64,000 nucleotides of DNA from DATGJX01 sp963830545 (GCA_963830545.1 CAWHMK010000001.1:1798001-1862000); one strand, 5' to 3'; counted from the stretch's first letter, positions 51,448 to 62,717 are shown. The notes: generated by a model not told the origin, from the letters alone. Numbers and translations: made by a program.

Positions 51448-54400
51448 ATGATTTCCAGATTCGCCGCTCTGGCAATTGCGATCGCGCTGGCGGGTGCGCC
51501 GCTTGCGGCGCGATCGGGCACCACCGGGTCGATGCGCGGCCGCGTCGTCGATTCTGCGACGCAGGCGCCGGTGGCCGATGCCGGCGTTACCGTCGTCTCG
51601 CCCTCGCAAACGGCGTCCGGTTCCACCGATGCTTCCGGAAACTTCGCATTCATTTCGCTTGCGCCGGACACGTATACCATCAGCGTCCGGAAGAGCGGCT
51701 ACACACCCGCTTCGCAGGCCGGCATAAGCGTCTTCGCCGATCAATCCAGCAACGTTTCGATTTCACTCGAGCCGGCGCTCAAGACGATCGCCGAACTGCG
51801 CACGCGTTCCGGCGCAAGCCTCGTACACGCAGGCACGACGAGCGACGTCTTCTCCGTGAACGCTTCCGCGCAGCGCGCGGCGACTGCGCTCGGCGGATCC
51901 GGCGCGCTCAATCAGGCGTACAGCGCGATTGCGGCCGCTCCCGGCGTGTCCATGCCTTCGGGGCAGCAAGCCTGGTACCAAAGCGTCTACATTCGCGGCG
52001 GCGATTACGATCAAGTTGCATACGAATTCGACGGCGTTCCGGTCATCCGCGAATCCGATTCTGCGCCAATCGTCACGCTTTCCGCCCTGGGGCAGCAAGA
52101 AGTGCAAGTATATACCGGCGGAACGCCGGCGACGTCGGATTCACCGGGTTTGGCGGGCTACATCAACCAAGTGATCAAATCGGGCACGTACCCCGGATAC
52201 GGCAGCGTCGATGCGTCCGTCGGCGGCCCAACGTATTATCACAAACTCGAGCTCGAGGCGGGCGGCGCGTCGCCGAACCGGCTGTTCTCGTATTACGCCG
52301 GCACCGCGGGATACGATCAAACCTATCGCTACGGCAATCAGTTCAACGGAGCCGGAGATCCGCTCTACTTCTTCCCGCTGTACGTGCCGACGAACAACGC
52401 CGTATATCATATTCTCGACGGCAGCGGCGGGACTGCGGCGAACCAGTGGGGTGCGTATTTCGTTCCCGGCAGCGTGAACGGGCAGGCGTACAACGCCGAT
52501 CGCGAAACGGTCGCGAATCTGCATTTCGGCCTTCCGCATCATTTCGACGCCGGGCGCGACGACATTCAACTGCTCTACGTCGTCGGCAACATTTCCACCG
52601 GTTTTTACAGCTCCGCGAACGACATCGGCGCGGCGAACGTCGTGCCGTGCACCGTGGGTGACCCCACCGTTCCCTATTGCAACTCCGGTTCCGCCTCGAA
52701 CTTCTGGCCGTTTTCGCCGATACCGTGGCTCGATTCCACGTATTACAACGGTCCGCTGATGCAAACGCCCAACGACGCGAACCTCGTGAACGGACCGTTT
52801 CCCAGCGGCACTACGAATCGGCTTTATAACAATCCGACCGTGAACGGCTTTCCGACGAACTCCTTCGTCGATCCCAGCATGCGCGACACGTCGAGCAACG
52901 CCTTCGCCATCGAGAAATTCCAGTACCAGCGAAATATCAACAACAGTTCGTTCCTGCGATTCGACGCGTACGGAGAATACACGAATTGGTTCATTTTCGG
53001 ACCGAATGCCGCGCAACTGACGTTCGGCGCCGCGCTTCCCGATTACGAGGTGCTCGGCCACATCTACGGCGGTAACCTGACGTATTCCAACCAGCTTTCC
53101 CCCAAGCATCAGCTCACGGCGAAGATCAGCTACATGACGCAGAATCTTCAGACATACAACGCGCAGTTCGGAGCGACGGGCCTTGGCACGATCGTTTCGA
53201 GCTACGCCGACGGCAGCGGCAATTGCTACAATTACACGACCGGCGCGCTCTGGAGTTGCTACGATCCCGGCAGCCAAGGCGGCTTGGTCAACGGCGTCAT
53301 CAGTCTGGAGCCTGGAACGGCGCCCGCAGGCACGCCGGCAACAGCGGCCGGAGCAAACTGGATTATGACGGAGAACGGCTACGCTGCGCAGGTTGACAAC
53401 GTGCGGCCCGATTTCACGTCGGTCGCGCTCACCGACGTCTACCATCCGAACGACAAACTCACCGTAAACGCCGGTGCCCGCATCGATCGCTTTTCGTATC
53501 AGCTCGACGACTTGATGTCGGCGTACCCCGCGCGGCAGTTCTGGTTCAACGCGTTCGATCGAGAGAATTGCGGCGCGCCCGGATTTGCCCCGGTCTCGGC
53601 GTGGAATTCCACGACGGGCACGTTCGTGCCGTGCTCGACCTTCGGCCCCACGTTTGCGCCGATGTGGAACGGCACCGGACCTGCCCCCGGAGTCGGACTG
53701 AGCAACGTCGGCGCGAGTTCCACCACCTCCACCGTATTTCAGCCGCGCATCGCGTTCACGTGGAACCTGGATCCCGAAACGGTGATTCGCGGATCGTACG
53801 GCCGTTACGCGCGTCCTGCAGCTACGTCGTACCAGCAGTACAACACTTGGCAGCAAGACCTGGCGTCGTTCATCTCGCAGTTCTACGCCTTCGGTTACAC
53901 GACGCCGGACCACGCGGTGTTCCCCGACACCGCTGATAACTTCGATCTGTCGCTGGAGAAGCAAATCAAGGGCACGCAGATGTCCTTCAAGATCACGCCG
54001 TTCTATCGCCGCACGCGCAATCAACTCCAGTACTTGGCCATCAATCCGCTGCAAGGAACCCTTGCGGGTTTGAACATCGGAACGCAGGAGAACAGCGGCG
54101 TCGAGTTCTCTTTCCAGGACGGCGATTTCGGCCGCGACGGACTGTCCATGCTGCTCTCGTACACGCACATGAGCAGCCGCGTCAAATACGCGTCGGTTGC
54201 GAACGGTGCGAGCGTCATCGACACGCTCAACGACTCCATCGAACAGTACAACTCGTATACGAAGTCGTGCGATCCGTCCGTTAATCCGGCTGCCGGTCAG
54301 GCCGGCACCGCTGCGTACGTGCAATGCGGCGGTTCGATCTGGCAAGGTCAGAACGCCTCGCCGACGCTGCTGAATTCGGCGGCCACGCCGGCGGCAATCG

Positions 54401-55102
54401 CGAACCCCTATTACAATTCGACCGCACAGCCGCTGCTGGATCGCAATGCCTGGTATGCGCCGTACGACGTCATTCCGTCGGCATTCAATGCCGCGAACGG
54501 TTTCGAAACGCCGGACGTCGTTTCGCTGATCGTGAATTACCGGCGCGGGCGTTATGCGATCACGCCGTCGCTCTCGTACAACTCGGGATCGGTGTACGGT
54601 TCGCCGCTGGTCTATCCGGGATACGTGCCGCAATCGTGTACCGCCGATCCCGCCGCGACGCCGCTCACGCCCGGGGTGAGCTGCACGGGCAGTTACACAC
54701 TGGCCAGCGGCGCGGTGCAAAGCCCCGGCGCGATCTTCCTGCCCGATCCGTATACCGGCAGCAAGTTCGACGCACCAGGCTCGCTGCGCGAACCGTCTCA
54801 GCTGACCTTGAACCTGCAAGTCGAGCTACGACGTCTCGCCGCGTATGACGCTGACGCTGATTGCAAACAATCTGTATAACCGGTGCTTCCAGCGCGGTTT
54901 CGCGTGGGATGACGCCAACACGTGCATCTACTCGAATCTGCCTTCGAACATCCTGGCCCCGTCCGGCAACTTCTTAGCGCCGTCGGCGACACCGGCCCAA
55001 GTGCTGTATCCGTACGGGACCTGGTTCAACAATACGCAACTCGGCTACACTTCAGAACTGCAGCCGTTTCAGATCACCGCTAATCTGAACATTCGCCTCT
55101 GA
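51448..55102 (+). CDS. TonB-dependent receptor with N-terminal carboxypeptidase-regulatory-like domain (one frameshift near 54822)
   Basis: The outer-membrane receptor of about 1217 residues is paralogous to that at 27963-31714. A signal peptide (ALAIAIALAGAPLAARSG) precedes a CarboxypepD_reg domain (GSMRGRVVDSATQAPVADAG) and a plug (PGVSMPSGQQAWYQSVYIRG, YEFDGVPVIRES). A barrel with Asn/Tyr-rich repeats follows. The barrel end switches frame near 54822; deleting one base gives QVSYDVSPRMTLTLIANNLY, which matches LVSYDVSPKVTLQLTLANIA in the paralogue. It is followed at once by the amine oxidase gene and may import a polyamine or other substrate for the surrounding genes. Confidence 0.86.
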
Positions 55103-56828
55103 TGGCGCGTTCCCGGGCGTTCGCGCAGCTGCAGCGGCTTGCGCACGAGCACGGGCGCGAGCCGCAAAGCGAACTCTTCTCGCGCGCAACGTTCGCGACG
55201 AAGTTGCTCGGGGCATCCGCGGGCGCACTCTTGGCTCCCGCGCTCGCATCGTGCGGCGCTGCGCCCCGCGCGAGCGGGCGCGAGCGCATTGCAATCGTCG
55301 GCGCGGGCATCGCGGGATTGACTGCCGCGCTGCACTTGCACGACGCCGGAATCGAGTCGACGGTGTACGAGGCGGCGCACCGCGTCGGCGGCCGCATGCA
55401 TTCCGAGCGCGGCTATTGGAACGACGGGCAGCACACGGAGTGGTGCGGCGCGATGATCGACTCGAAACACGCGCACATGCGCGCGCTCGCGCGCCGCTTT
55501 CATCTGCCGTTGATCGATACGTACGCGGCGATGCTCCCTCGCGCGAGGGACACCTCGTACTTTGCCGACCGGTACTATCCGATGGCACAGGCGGACCGCG
55601 ATTTTGCGCCGGTCTATCGCGTGCTGCAGGAACAACTGCGTGGAATGGGGCCTGAAACCACGTACGCGAGCGCTACGCCGCTGGCGAGAAAACTCGACAA
55701 ACTCAGCATGACGGACTGGATACAGCGATACGTGCCCGGCGGTCTTCATTCGCAGATGGGGCGCCTCATCGCCGATGCGTACTGGAACGAATACGGCGTC
55801 GATATGGCTCGGCAGAGCTCGCTCAATCTGGTCTATATGCTCGGCGTGCAAGACGGCTACGGCTCGCACGGGGGACATCTCAACGTTCTGGGGTACTCCG
55901 ATCAGCGCTACACCATCGCAAACGGAAACCAGCAACTACCGCAGGCGATTGCGGCGGCTCTCCCGCGCGGTTCGGTGAAGCTTGGCTATAGAATGACCGC
56001 GATCCGCAAACGCAGCGACGGTTCGTACGAGCTGCGTTTCCAAACGCCGCATGGAACGGTGAAAGAGATCGCAGATCGCGTCGTGCTCGCACTGTCTTTT
56101 ATGGTGCTGCGCGGTTTGGACTTCAGCGGCGCGGGTTTCGATGCGCGAAAAGCCCGGGCAATCGACGAGTTGGGTTACGGGTATCACACGAAGTCTGCAC
56201 GTACAGTTCACGCAGCGTCCGTGGCTGCGAAAAGGCCCGTGGCCCGAGCCGGTCGACGGGCAGATCTGGACCGATCTGGGCTTTCAGTGCTCGCGTCGAC
56301 TTTTCGCTGGGACAACCCGGCAAATCGGGTCTGGTCGAGTTCTTTACGACCGGTGCGCCGGGGCTGATAGACATGCCGGCATTGCCGTACACGTTTGCAT
56401 CGCAAACGCCGGCGGTGGATCGGCACGTGCGGCGCTTTCTCGCGCAACTCGATCGCGTTTGGCCGGGAACCTCGCTCCACTACAGCGGGAAAGCGACGCT
56501 CGGTAACGCTCAAACCGATCCGAACATCTTGGCGAGCTATGCCACATGGCTCGTCGGACAATATACGACCATTGCGGGATACGAGCGCGTGCGCCAAGGG
56601 CGCGTGCACTTCGCAGGCGAGCACTGTTCGGTTGCATATCAGGGGTTCATGGAAGGCGGCGCGGAAAGCGGCGTTGCCGCGGCGGACGAAATCTTACGGG
56701 ACTACGGCGTCCGCGTTCGGGCGGCGAGCTCGACGTGCGAAAGAAGAACCACCCGGCGAGCAGATAGGCCAGGAAAATATACGCGAATGTGTTCGTCGGC
56801 GGCGGCGGCGCGGGATAAAACAGCGTGA
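55102..56828 (+). CDS. FAD-dependent amine oxidase (two frameshifts)
   Basis: A flavin monoamine-oxidase-type enzyme. The N-terminal secretion signal ends LAPALASCG (lipobox- or Tat-like), followed by the FAD loop IAIVGAGIAGLTAALHLHDAG and VYEAAHRVGGRMHSE. The C-terminal FAD motif VHFAGEHCSVAYQGFMEGGA is in another frame. Extra bases near 56190 (AAGTCTGC, repaired to KLHVQF) and 56290 explain the breaks. Its start overlaps the receptor stop. The 3' end runs about 180 bases into the antisense permease gene, so the true stop is uncertain. In this context it may oxidise a polyamine; the substrate is inference. Confidence 0.78.
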
Positions 56829-58057
56829 CCGCCGGCACGAGGAGAAAGACGAGCGCGCCTGCCGCAATGACGTAGTCGAGGGGCCGGTGATCGCCGATGC
56901 CGCGCAGATAACGCGGCGCCGCGACCGCAATCATCCCGTAGATGATGATGAATCCGAATGCGCTGAGCGTCCCGCAGTAGTTGAAGATGTTGATCGGCGT
57001 TACGCGCGCGGCGAGCATCGAAATGGCGGCGACGATCATCGCCGCCAGCGCCAGCGCCACCGCAACGTACGGCGTTGCAAAGCGCGGTTGAATGGCGGTC
57101 ACCGCAGAGCTGAACAGTCCGCGGCGCCCCATCGGCAGAATGATGCGCGCGCAGGTCGTCACGCACGCGAGCGCCACCGAGAACGAACTGAAGATCGCGC
57201 CGATCGCGATCGGAATCTTGAAGAAGCCGACGTGATAGAGGTCGGCCAGCGTCCACAGCGGCGCGGAGAGTTTGTCGAGCGTCGTTCCCGATCCGCGCAG
57301 CCCGAGCGTCTCAGCGTACAGGCTGATCACGAAGAATATCCCCGCGATGACCACGCTGCCGATGACGGCGCGCGGAATGGTCACGAGCGGACGGCGGGCC
57401 TCCTCACCGAACGCGGTTGCGCTCTCGAAACCGACGAAACTGAAGATCGCGGTCGCGATTCCTAGACCGATGCCGGTGCCTTGCACCCCTTGTAAGTGCA
57501 ATTGCGCTTGGTCGATCCTGGCCCCATGGCGCGACAGAATAATTCCCAGAATCATGCAGATGACGATGACGGACAACGTTTCGAGCACGAGCATGACGAT
57601 CGTCGAGAGTCTGAATGTCGCGATAGGCGAGCGTCCAAAGCCCGATTGCGAGCGCTGCGAAAACCGCGAGCGGCGGAACGTGCACGCCCGACGTCGCCGC
57701 AATGTTCTGAATGAACAGCGTCATTGCGCCGAACTGCGAGGCGCCCACGAAGACGTATGCCCAGACGAGCGTCCAGCCGGCCATTGCGCCCGTCCGGCTT
57801 CCGAGATTCGAAACGACGTAGCCGTACATCGAGCCCGCCGCGCTCGAGCGTTTTGCGAACTGATTGAGATTGAGGGCGACGAAAAGCAGCATCACGCCGC
57901 CGAAGACGTAGGCCAGCCAAGAGCCGTTGCCGGCGCTCGCAAACGTGTATGGAGCCACCAGCACGGGGGTCATGCTCAAGCCGATGAGCGCCACAGAAGT
58001 GGCGAGCACCTCGGGAAAGGATAGGGTGTTCGCGCGAAGCTTCGAGCGGTCGTTCAC
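56647..58057 (-). CDS. APC-family amino-acid/polyamine permease (one frameshift near 57622)
   Basis: The protein of about 470 residues has twelve likely membrane segments. The N-terminal LSFPEVLATSVALIGLSMTP and GWTLVWAYVFVGASQFGAMT are followed by FSFVGFESATAFGEEARRPL, typical of APC transporters. A frame break lies in AGACTCT near 57622; removing one base gives YRDIQISTIVMLVLETLSV, a normal APC stretch. The start is a GTG at 58057. Its C-terminal tail (RSPVRFRPPRQRRFPRR) looks like antisense of the convergent amine oxidase gene, so its true end may be near 56750. Confidence 0.82.
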
Positions 58058-58354
58058 TCGGGTAGCGTACCGGATTTCGCTTCTCTGAGCCAGATAGACC
58101 GGCCGGGGCTCGCGGCGCAGTCGTCCGCGGCCGATATGGGTATACGCAAGGCCTATTCGCGCAGGGGCGCAACCTCGTCCGGCTTCAGGCGGTCTGAATG
58201 CCTAACGGTTGGGGGTGCGGCCTTAAGTGGCCGGCAGGGAGGCGACTTCCCCGGGCACTGCGAACCAACCGCGCTGGCGCCCGTTCCAGGGCGCTTCATT
58301 ACACGGAGGCCGTTCGGCTTTGGCCGGGTGCCTTCAATTACAGAGGGTCTGTAC
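58058..58354. other. Intergenic region between the permease and greA
   Basis: This 297-base divergent region should contain promoters for both genes. It is GC-rich and has several short hairpins (for example GGCGCCCGTTCCAGGGCGC near 58280 and GGCCGTTCGGCTTTGGCC near 58307). I recognise no riboswitch, tRNA or known leader. The stretch from 58200 to 58350 is transcribed with greA if its promoter lies near 58130 (GGGTATACG). Confidence 0.4.
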
Positions 58355-58873
58355 TTGAACGAAAAAGAGATCGTCCTTACGAGAGAGGGCCTGGAAAAGC
58401 TCGAGCGCGAGCTCGACGATCTGAAGACCATCCACCGCAGGGAAGTCAACGACCGCATTCGTCAGGCCAAAGAATTCGGCGACCTGAGCGAAAACGCGGA
58501 GTACGAGAACGCCAAGCAAGAGCAGGCCTTCATCGAGGGACGCATTCTCAAGCTGGAGTCGATGATCCGCAACGCTCGCATCATCGAAGAATCCGATTAT
58601 GCAGCCGGCGAGGTTCATCTGGGAGCCGCCGTCAAGGTCAAAGACCTCAAGAACGGTTCGGCACATGAATTCTCCATCGTGGGCTCCGCGGAGGCAGATC
58701 CCGCGAATCATCGCGTCAGCAACGAGTCGCCGCTCGGGCGCGCGCTGATGGGCCACAAGAAGGGCGAAACGGTCGACGTCGTGACGCCGCGCGGCACGGT
58801 GAAGTACAAGATCGAATCCATAAAGAGCAGCGGCGGCGCGGCTCCGAAGAAGGCCGCGAAAAAAGCTTCGTAA
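58355..58873 (+). CDS. greA: Transcription elongation factor GreA
   Basis: GreA rescues backtracked RNA polymerase by stimulating RNA cleavage. The coiled-coil domain (LTREGLEKLERELDDLKTIH to DLSENAEYENAKQEQAFIEG) carries the catalytic acidic residues of the tip. The C-terminal FKBP-like domain has SNESPLGRALMGHKKGETVD. I chose the TTG at 58355 because AGAGGG lies seven bases upstream and the protein then has normal length (172 residues). A terminator follows at 58877. Confidence 0.93.
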   Translation: MNEKEIVLTREGLEKLERELDDLKTIHRREVNDRIRQAKEFGDLSENAEYENAKQEQAFIEGRILKLESMIRNARIIEESDYAAGEVHLGAAVKVKDLKNGSAHEFSIVGSAEADPANHRVSNESPLGRALMGHKKGETVDVVTPRGTVKYKIESIKSSGGAAPKKAAKKAS

Positions 58874-58876
58874 TCG

Positions 58877-58902
58877 AAAACCCGCCGCAAGGCGGGTTTT
58901 CC
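58877..58902. terminator. Rho-independent terminator between greA and lysS
   Basis: The stem AAAACCCGCC / GGCGGGTTTT with a GCAA loop lies directly after the greA stop. Its 3' arm ends in a T run. Confidence 0.88.
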
Positions 58903-58927
58903 GTTTGCTGCGAACCCTAGCACGCCT

Positions 58928-60422
58928 ATGAACGAGGAGCTGGGGAAAACCGAAGCCGCGCTCGTGCAGGCCAGGCGCGAAAATCTGGCAGCGATGCGCT
59001 CGCGGGGAAGCGATCCCTTCGCGCAGACGCGTTACGCAGTCGACACGAACGTCGCGGAGTTGCTCGAGAAGTACGCTTTCCTCGAAACGGGGCAGCGTGC
59101 CGAAAGCGAGGAGTGGTCGCTCGCCGGACGCGTCATGTCGAAGCGCGACATGGGCAAGACGGTTTTTGCCGACCTGCACGACCGCACCGCGCGTCTGCAG
59201 GCTCTACGTGCGCAAGGACGAAATCGGTGACGAGGCCTTTGCGGACTGGAAGGATCTCGACATCGGCGATCTCGCCGGCGTTCGCGGGTTCATGTTTCGC
59301 TCGCAAAAGGGCGAGCTTTCGCTGCACGTGCGCAGTTTCGCCGTACTCTGCAAGGCGCTCTATCCGCTGCCCGACAAATGGCACGGCCTGACGGACGTCG
59401 AGAAGCGCTACCGCCAGCGTTACGTGGATCTCATCGTGAATCCCGAGGTTCGCGACACGTTCGTGCTTCGCAGCCGGCTCGTTTCCGAGATGCGCCGCTT
59501 CATCGACGCGCACGGGTTTTTCGAAGTGGAGACGCCGACGCTGCTGCACGTCGCGGGCGGTGCGGCGGCGCGCCCGTTCGTAACGCACGTCAACGCGCTC
59601 GACCAGCAGATGCAACTGCGCATCGCAACGGAACTGAATCTCAAGCGCCTCATCGTCGGCGGCTTGGAGCGCGTGTATGAAATCGGGCGGATTTTCCGCA
59701 ACGAAGGCATCGATACGACGCACAACCCCGAATTCACGATGCTCGAACTCTATGCCGCGTATTGGGACGTAAACGACATGATGGAGTTCAACGAGGCGCT
59801 GCTCGCGCACTTGGTCTCCACGGTCACCGGCGGGAAGGACGAGCTGCAAATCGCAGGGGAGGCCGTTTCATTCAAACGGCCGTTCAGGCGCATCGAGTAT
59901 CTCGACGGCATCGCGCGGTACGGCGGATGTACGCGCGAGCAGTTGCTCGATGCGAACGGCGCCTCGAAAATTCTCGAGGAGTTGGGTCTGCCCGAATCTC
60001 CGACACACGGCCACGCGCTGGACAAGATTTTCGAACGCACGCTCGAGCCGCACTTGCTGCACCCGACGTTCGTCACCGGCTATCCCGTGCTCATCTCGCC
60101 GCTTGCCAAACGCCGGGCCGGCGATCCGCAGATTACCGACCGCTACGAACTGTTCTGCGGCAACATGGAAATCAGCAACGCGTTCACGGAACTGAACGAT
60201 CCCGACGATCAGCGCTCGCGGTTCGAGGCGCAGGTCAAGGAGCGCGCGCAGGGCGACGAAGAGATTCCCGAACCCGATTGGGATTACGTTCGAGCGCTCG
60301 AATACGGCATGCCGCCGACGGCGGGCATCGGCATCGGCGTCGACCGCCTCGTCATGCTGCTGAGCGGTCAGCAGAGCGTGCGCGACGTCATTCTCTTTCC
60401 GCTGCAGCGGCAGCACGGGTAG
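58928..60422 (+). CDS. lysS: Lysine-tRNA ligase, class II (one frameshift near 59198)
   Basis: LysS charges tRNA-Lys. The anticodon-binding OB domain (EWSLAGRVMSKRDMGKTVFA) and the class II catalytic core are conserved. The core has RYVDLIVNPEVRDTFVLRSR, motif 2 ERVYEIGRIFRNEGIDTTHN, HNPEFTMLELYAAYWD and motif 3 TAGIGIGVDRLVMLLSGQQS. The OB domain is broken near 59198, where CAGGCTCTACG should read CAGCTCTACG to give RLQLYVRKDEIG. As the gene is essential, a sequencing insertion is much more likely than decay. It follows greA, an order seen in Firmicutes. Confidence 0.94.
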
Positions 60423-61345
60423 TGCGTTTCGAACTCGGCGAACGCGGGGGCGCGTTGTTCGTCGAAGCGATTGCATACGGCGCAACGATCGTCGGAATTC
60501 ACGTTCCCGATCGAACCGGCGCACGCGACAACGTCGTGCTTCATTACGACGATCTCGAGACGTACGAATGTCCGCCGGAACCGAAAACGTATTATGGAGC
60601 CACGATCGGCCGGTACGCAAACCGCATCGCCGGAGCGCGCTTTTCGATCGACGGAGCCGAGCACGTGCTTTCTGCGAACGAAGGCGGGAACACGCTGCAC
60701 GGCGGTACGCGCGGTTTCGACGCAGTAGTATGGAAGGTTGAAGACGCCGATAGCAACCACGTTACGTTCTCGCACGTCAGCCCTGCCGGCGATCAGGGAT
60801 TTCCGGGAGAACTGCAGGTCATCGTGCGGTTTGCCGTCCAAAGCGACACCTTGACCATAAGGTACGGTGCCGTTTCGAACGCCGATACCGTTATAAATCT
60901 CACCAACCATAGTTATTTCAATCTGAGCCCGCGTTCCGGTGCGGCCGCGGCAGAACACGCGCTGCAAGTTTTCGCCGATGCTTACACGCCCGTCGACGAG
61001 CAGTGCATCCCGACGGGAGAAATTGCGCAGGTCGAGGGCACGCGTTTCGATTTTTCCGCGCCGCGCACGATCGGTGAATCGGCGTACGACACGAACTGGG
61101 TGCTGCGCGCACATGACGCGGATGTCAAGCCCGCAGCCATGCTCGGGCATCCCGCGAGCGGCCGAATGGTCGAGGTGCGCACCAGCCAGCCCGGTTTGCA
61201 AGTGTTTACGGGAAATACGCAAGGCGTCGCGCTGGAAACGCAGCACTTTCCGGACTCTCCGCATCACCCCAGTTTTCCCTCGGTCGTGTTGCGCGCCGGC
61301 GAAGTCTATGCGTCGGCCACGTCGCTGCGCTTCTTTCATACGTAA
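60422..61345 (+). CDS. Aldose 1-epimerase (galactose mutarotase family)
   Basis: The 307-residue enzyme interconverts alpha and beta anomers of free sugars. It has YGATIGRYANRIAGARFSID, NEGGNTLHGGTRGFDAVVWK (first catalytic His), INLTNHSYFNL (second His) and LETQHFPDSPHHPSFPSVVL (catalytic Glu). The start is a GTG one base before the end of the lysS stop, so it is coupled to lysS. Confidence 0.92.
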   Translation: MRFELGERGGALFVEAIAYGATIVGIHVPDRTGARDNVVLHYDDLETYECPPEPKTYYGATIGRYANRIAGARFSIDGAEHVLSANEGGNTLHGGTRGFDAVVWKVEDADSNHVTFSHVSPAGDQGFPGELQVIVRFAVQSDTLTIRYGAVSNADTVINLTNHSYFNLSPRSGAAAAEHALQVFADAYTPVDEQCIPTGEIAQVEGTRFDFSAPRTIGESAYDTNWVLRAHDADVKPAAMLGHPASGRMVEVRTSQPGLQVFTGNTQGVALETQHFPDSPHHPSFPSVVLRAGEVYASATSLRFFHT

Positions 61346-61428
61346 ATTGCGGCGCGCAGGGCGCCGTTCGCCAACTAGGCTACCTCTCGTGCGCAACTCA
61401 CCGAAAATAAGTCGGGTTGTAAGCAGCC

Positions 61429-61869
61429 ATGGATTTAACGCAGACCTATCCGCGCAGCGTACGCGAAAAGGTGCTCGGCATCGTTCAGCTCGCGCGCACG
61501 ATTGACAAAGGCAAGGCAAAGGCCTACGGCCGCTTGGGTGAATACAACTACGACTGTCCGATGGACAAGGCGCTGTTCGAATACCTCGACATGAACGGCG
61601 ACGAGCTGCTGCGCGTGATTGGGAACGCCAAGAACGACGCGGAAATCGAGGCGTACTGCAAACCGTTCGTGGCGAAAAAATCGGCCGGCGATCTCGAGCG
61701 CTGGAATCACGAGTGGTTGACGCACCGGCCCGAGGGACGTTCATTGGAATACTTCCTCGAGTTGCGCAACGCGGTCGCGCCCGACCGCACGGACGTAACG
61801 TCATGGGCCGATCTGCTCGATTTGGACGAGAAGCGCTCCGTTCCCCGACGGGAAGCATCCGCGGTATAG
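61429..61869 (+). CDS. DUF5069-family protein
   Basis: The 146-residue protein starts MDLTQTYPRSVREKVLGIVQ and has ARTIDKGKAKAYGRLGEYNY and PMDKALFEYLDMNGDELLRV. This matches the DUF5069 family of unknown function. It is soluble and mostly helical. It stands alone between the mutarotase and truA, with an 83-base gap upstream that may hold a promoter. Confidence 0.8.
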   Translation: MDLTQTYPRSVREKVLGIVQLARTIDKGKAKAYGRLGEYNYDCPMDKALFEYLDMNGDELLRVIGNAKNDAEIEAYCKPFVAKKSAGDLERWNHEWLTHRPEGRSLEYFLELRNAVAPDRTDVTSWADLLDLDEKRSVPRREASAV

Positions 61870-61928
61870 ACATCGAGCGCCGCCTCCGTTGTGGGGCGGC
61901 GCAGCCCTTCATCGCGAACTAGGGAGCG

Positions 61929-62717
61929 ATGACGCTGACAGTGCGCGCGGTCGTGGAATACGACGGGACGGCCTTTCACGGTTTGCAGTTTCAACCTTCG
62001 GCGCGAAGCGTCGCCGGCGAACTCGAACGCGCGCTGTCCGCGCTGCTGCAGCACGAGGTGAAAATCACTGCGGCGGGGCGCACCGACGCGGGCGCGCACG
62101 CGACCGGACAAGTCGTGTCTTTTAGGACCGCTGCGCGCTTTCCGTTCGAGCGTTTGGCGATCGCCGCGAACGCCGCGCTACCGAAGGACGTGAGCGTTCG
62201 CGAGGTCGCGATCGTGAGCGAGGATTTTTCCGCGCGGTTTTCCGCGGTCGAGCGCACATACGTCTACGCGATCTTCAATCGGCCCGAACCTTCGCCGCTG
62301 CTGGCCCCGTTCGCTTATCACGCGTGGAACCCGATCGACGTCGATCGATTCTCGGAAGGCGCGCAGCAGGTTATCGGCGAGCACGATTTTCGTTCGTTCT
62401 GCGGCATGCTGCCGGAAAGCGGCGCGACGATTCGCACGGTTACGTGCTTGAATGCCGTTCGCAAAGGCGATTTGATTCGTGTGGAAATTCGCGCGGACGG
62501 TTTCTTGCACCGGATGGTGCGCACGATCGTCGGAACGCTCGTCGAGTGCGGGAACGGACGTCGCGATCCCAAGGATGTCACCGGAATTTTGCAGGCGCGC
62601 GATCGCGCTGCCGCGGGTTTGACTGCGCCCTCACAAGGTCTTTATCTCGCGGGCGTACGTTACAAGGACGGCTACGATTCGTTCAAGGAGCCACCCGTTA
62701 CGGCGGCGTTCGCATAA
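61929..62717 (+). CDS. truA: tRNA pseudouridine synthase A
   Basis: TruA isomerises uridines 38-40 of tRNA anticodon arms. VVEYDGTAFHGLQFQPSARS, AAGRTDAGAHATGQVVSF (catalytic Asp), ERTYVYAIFNRPEPSPLLA and DGFLHRMVRTIVGTLVECGN are diagnostic. The 262-residue length is normal. Its 3' end overlaps the convergent folA gene by 46 bases. Confidence 0.94.
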   Translation: MTLTVRAVVEYDGTAFHGLQFQPSARSVAGELERALSALLQHEVKITAAGRTDAGAHATGQVVSFRTAARFPFERLAIAANAALPKDVSVREVAIVSEDFSARFSAVERTYVYAIFNRPEPSPLLAPFAYHAWNPIDVDRFSEGAQQVIGEHDFRSFCGMLPESGATIRTVTCLNAVRKGDLIRVEIRADGFLHRMVRTIVGTLVECGNGRRDPKDVTGILQARDRAAAGLTAPSQGLYLAGVRYKDGYDSFKEPPVTAAFA

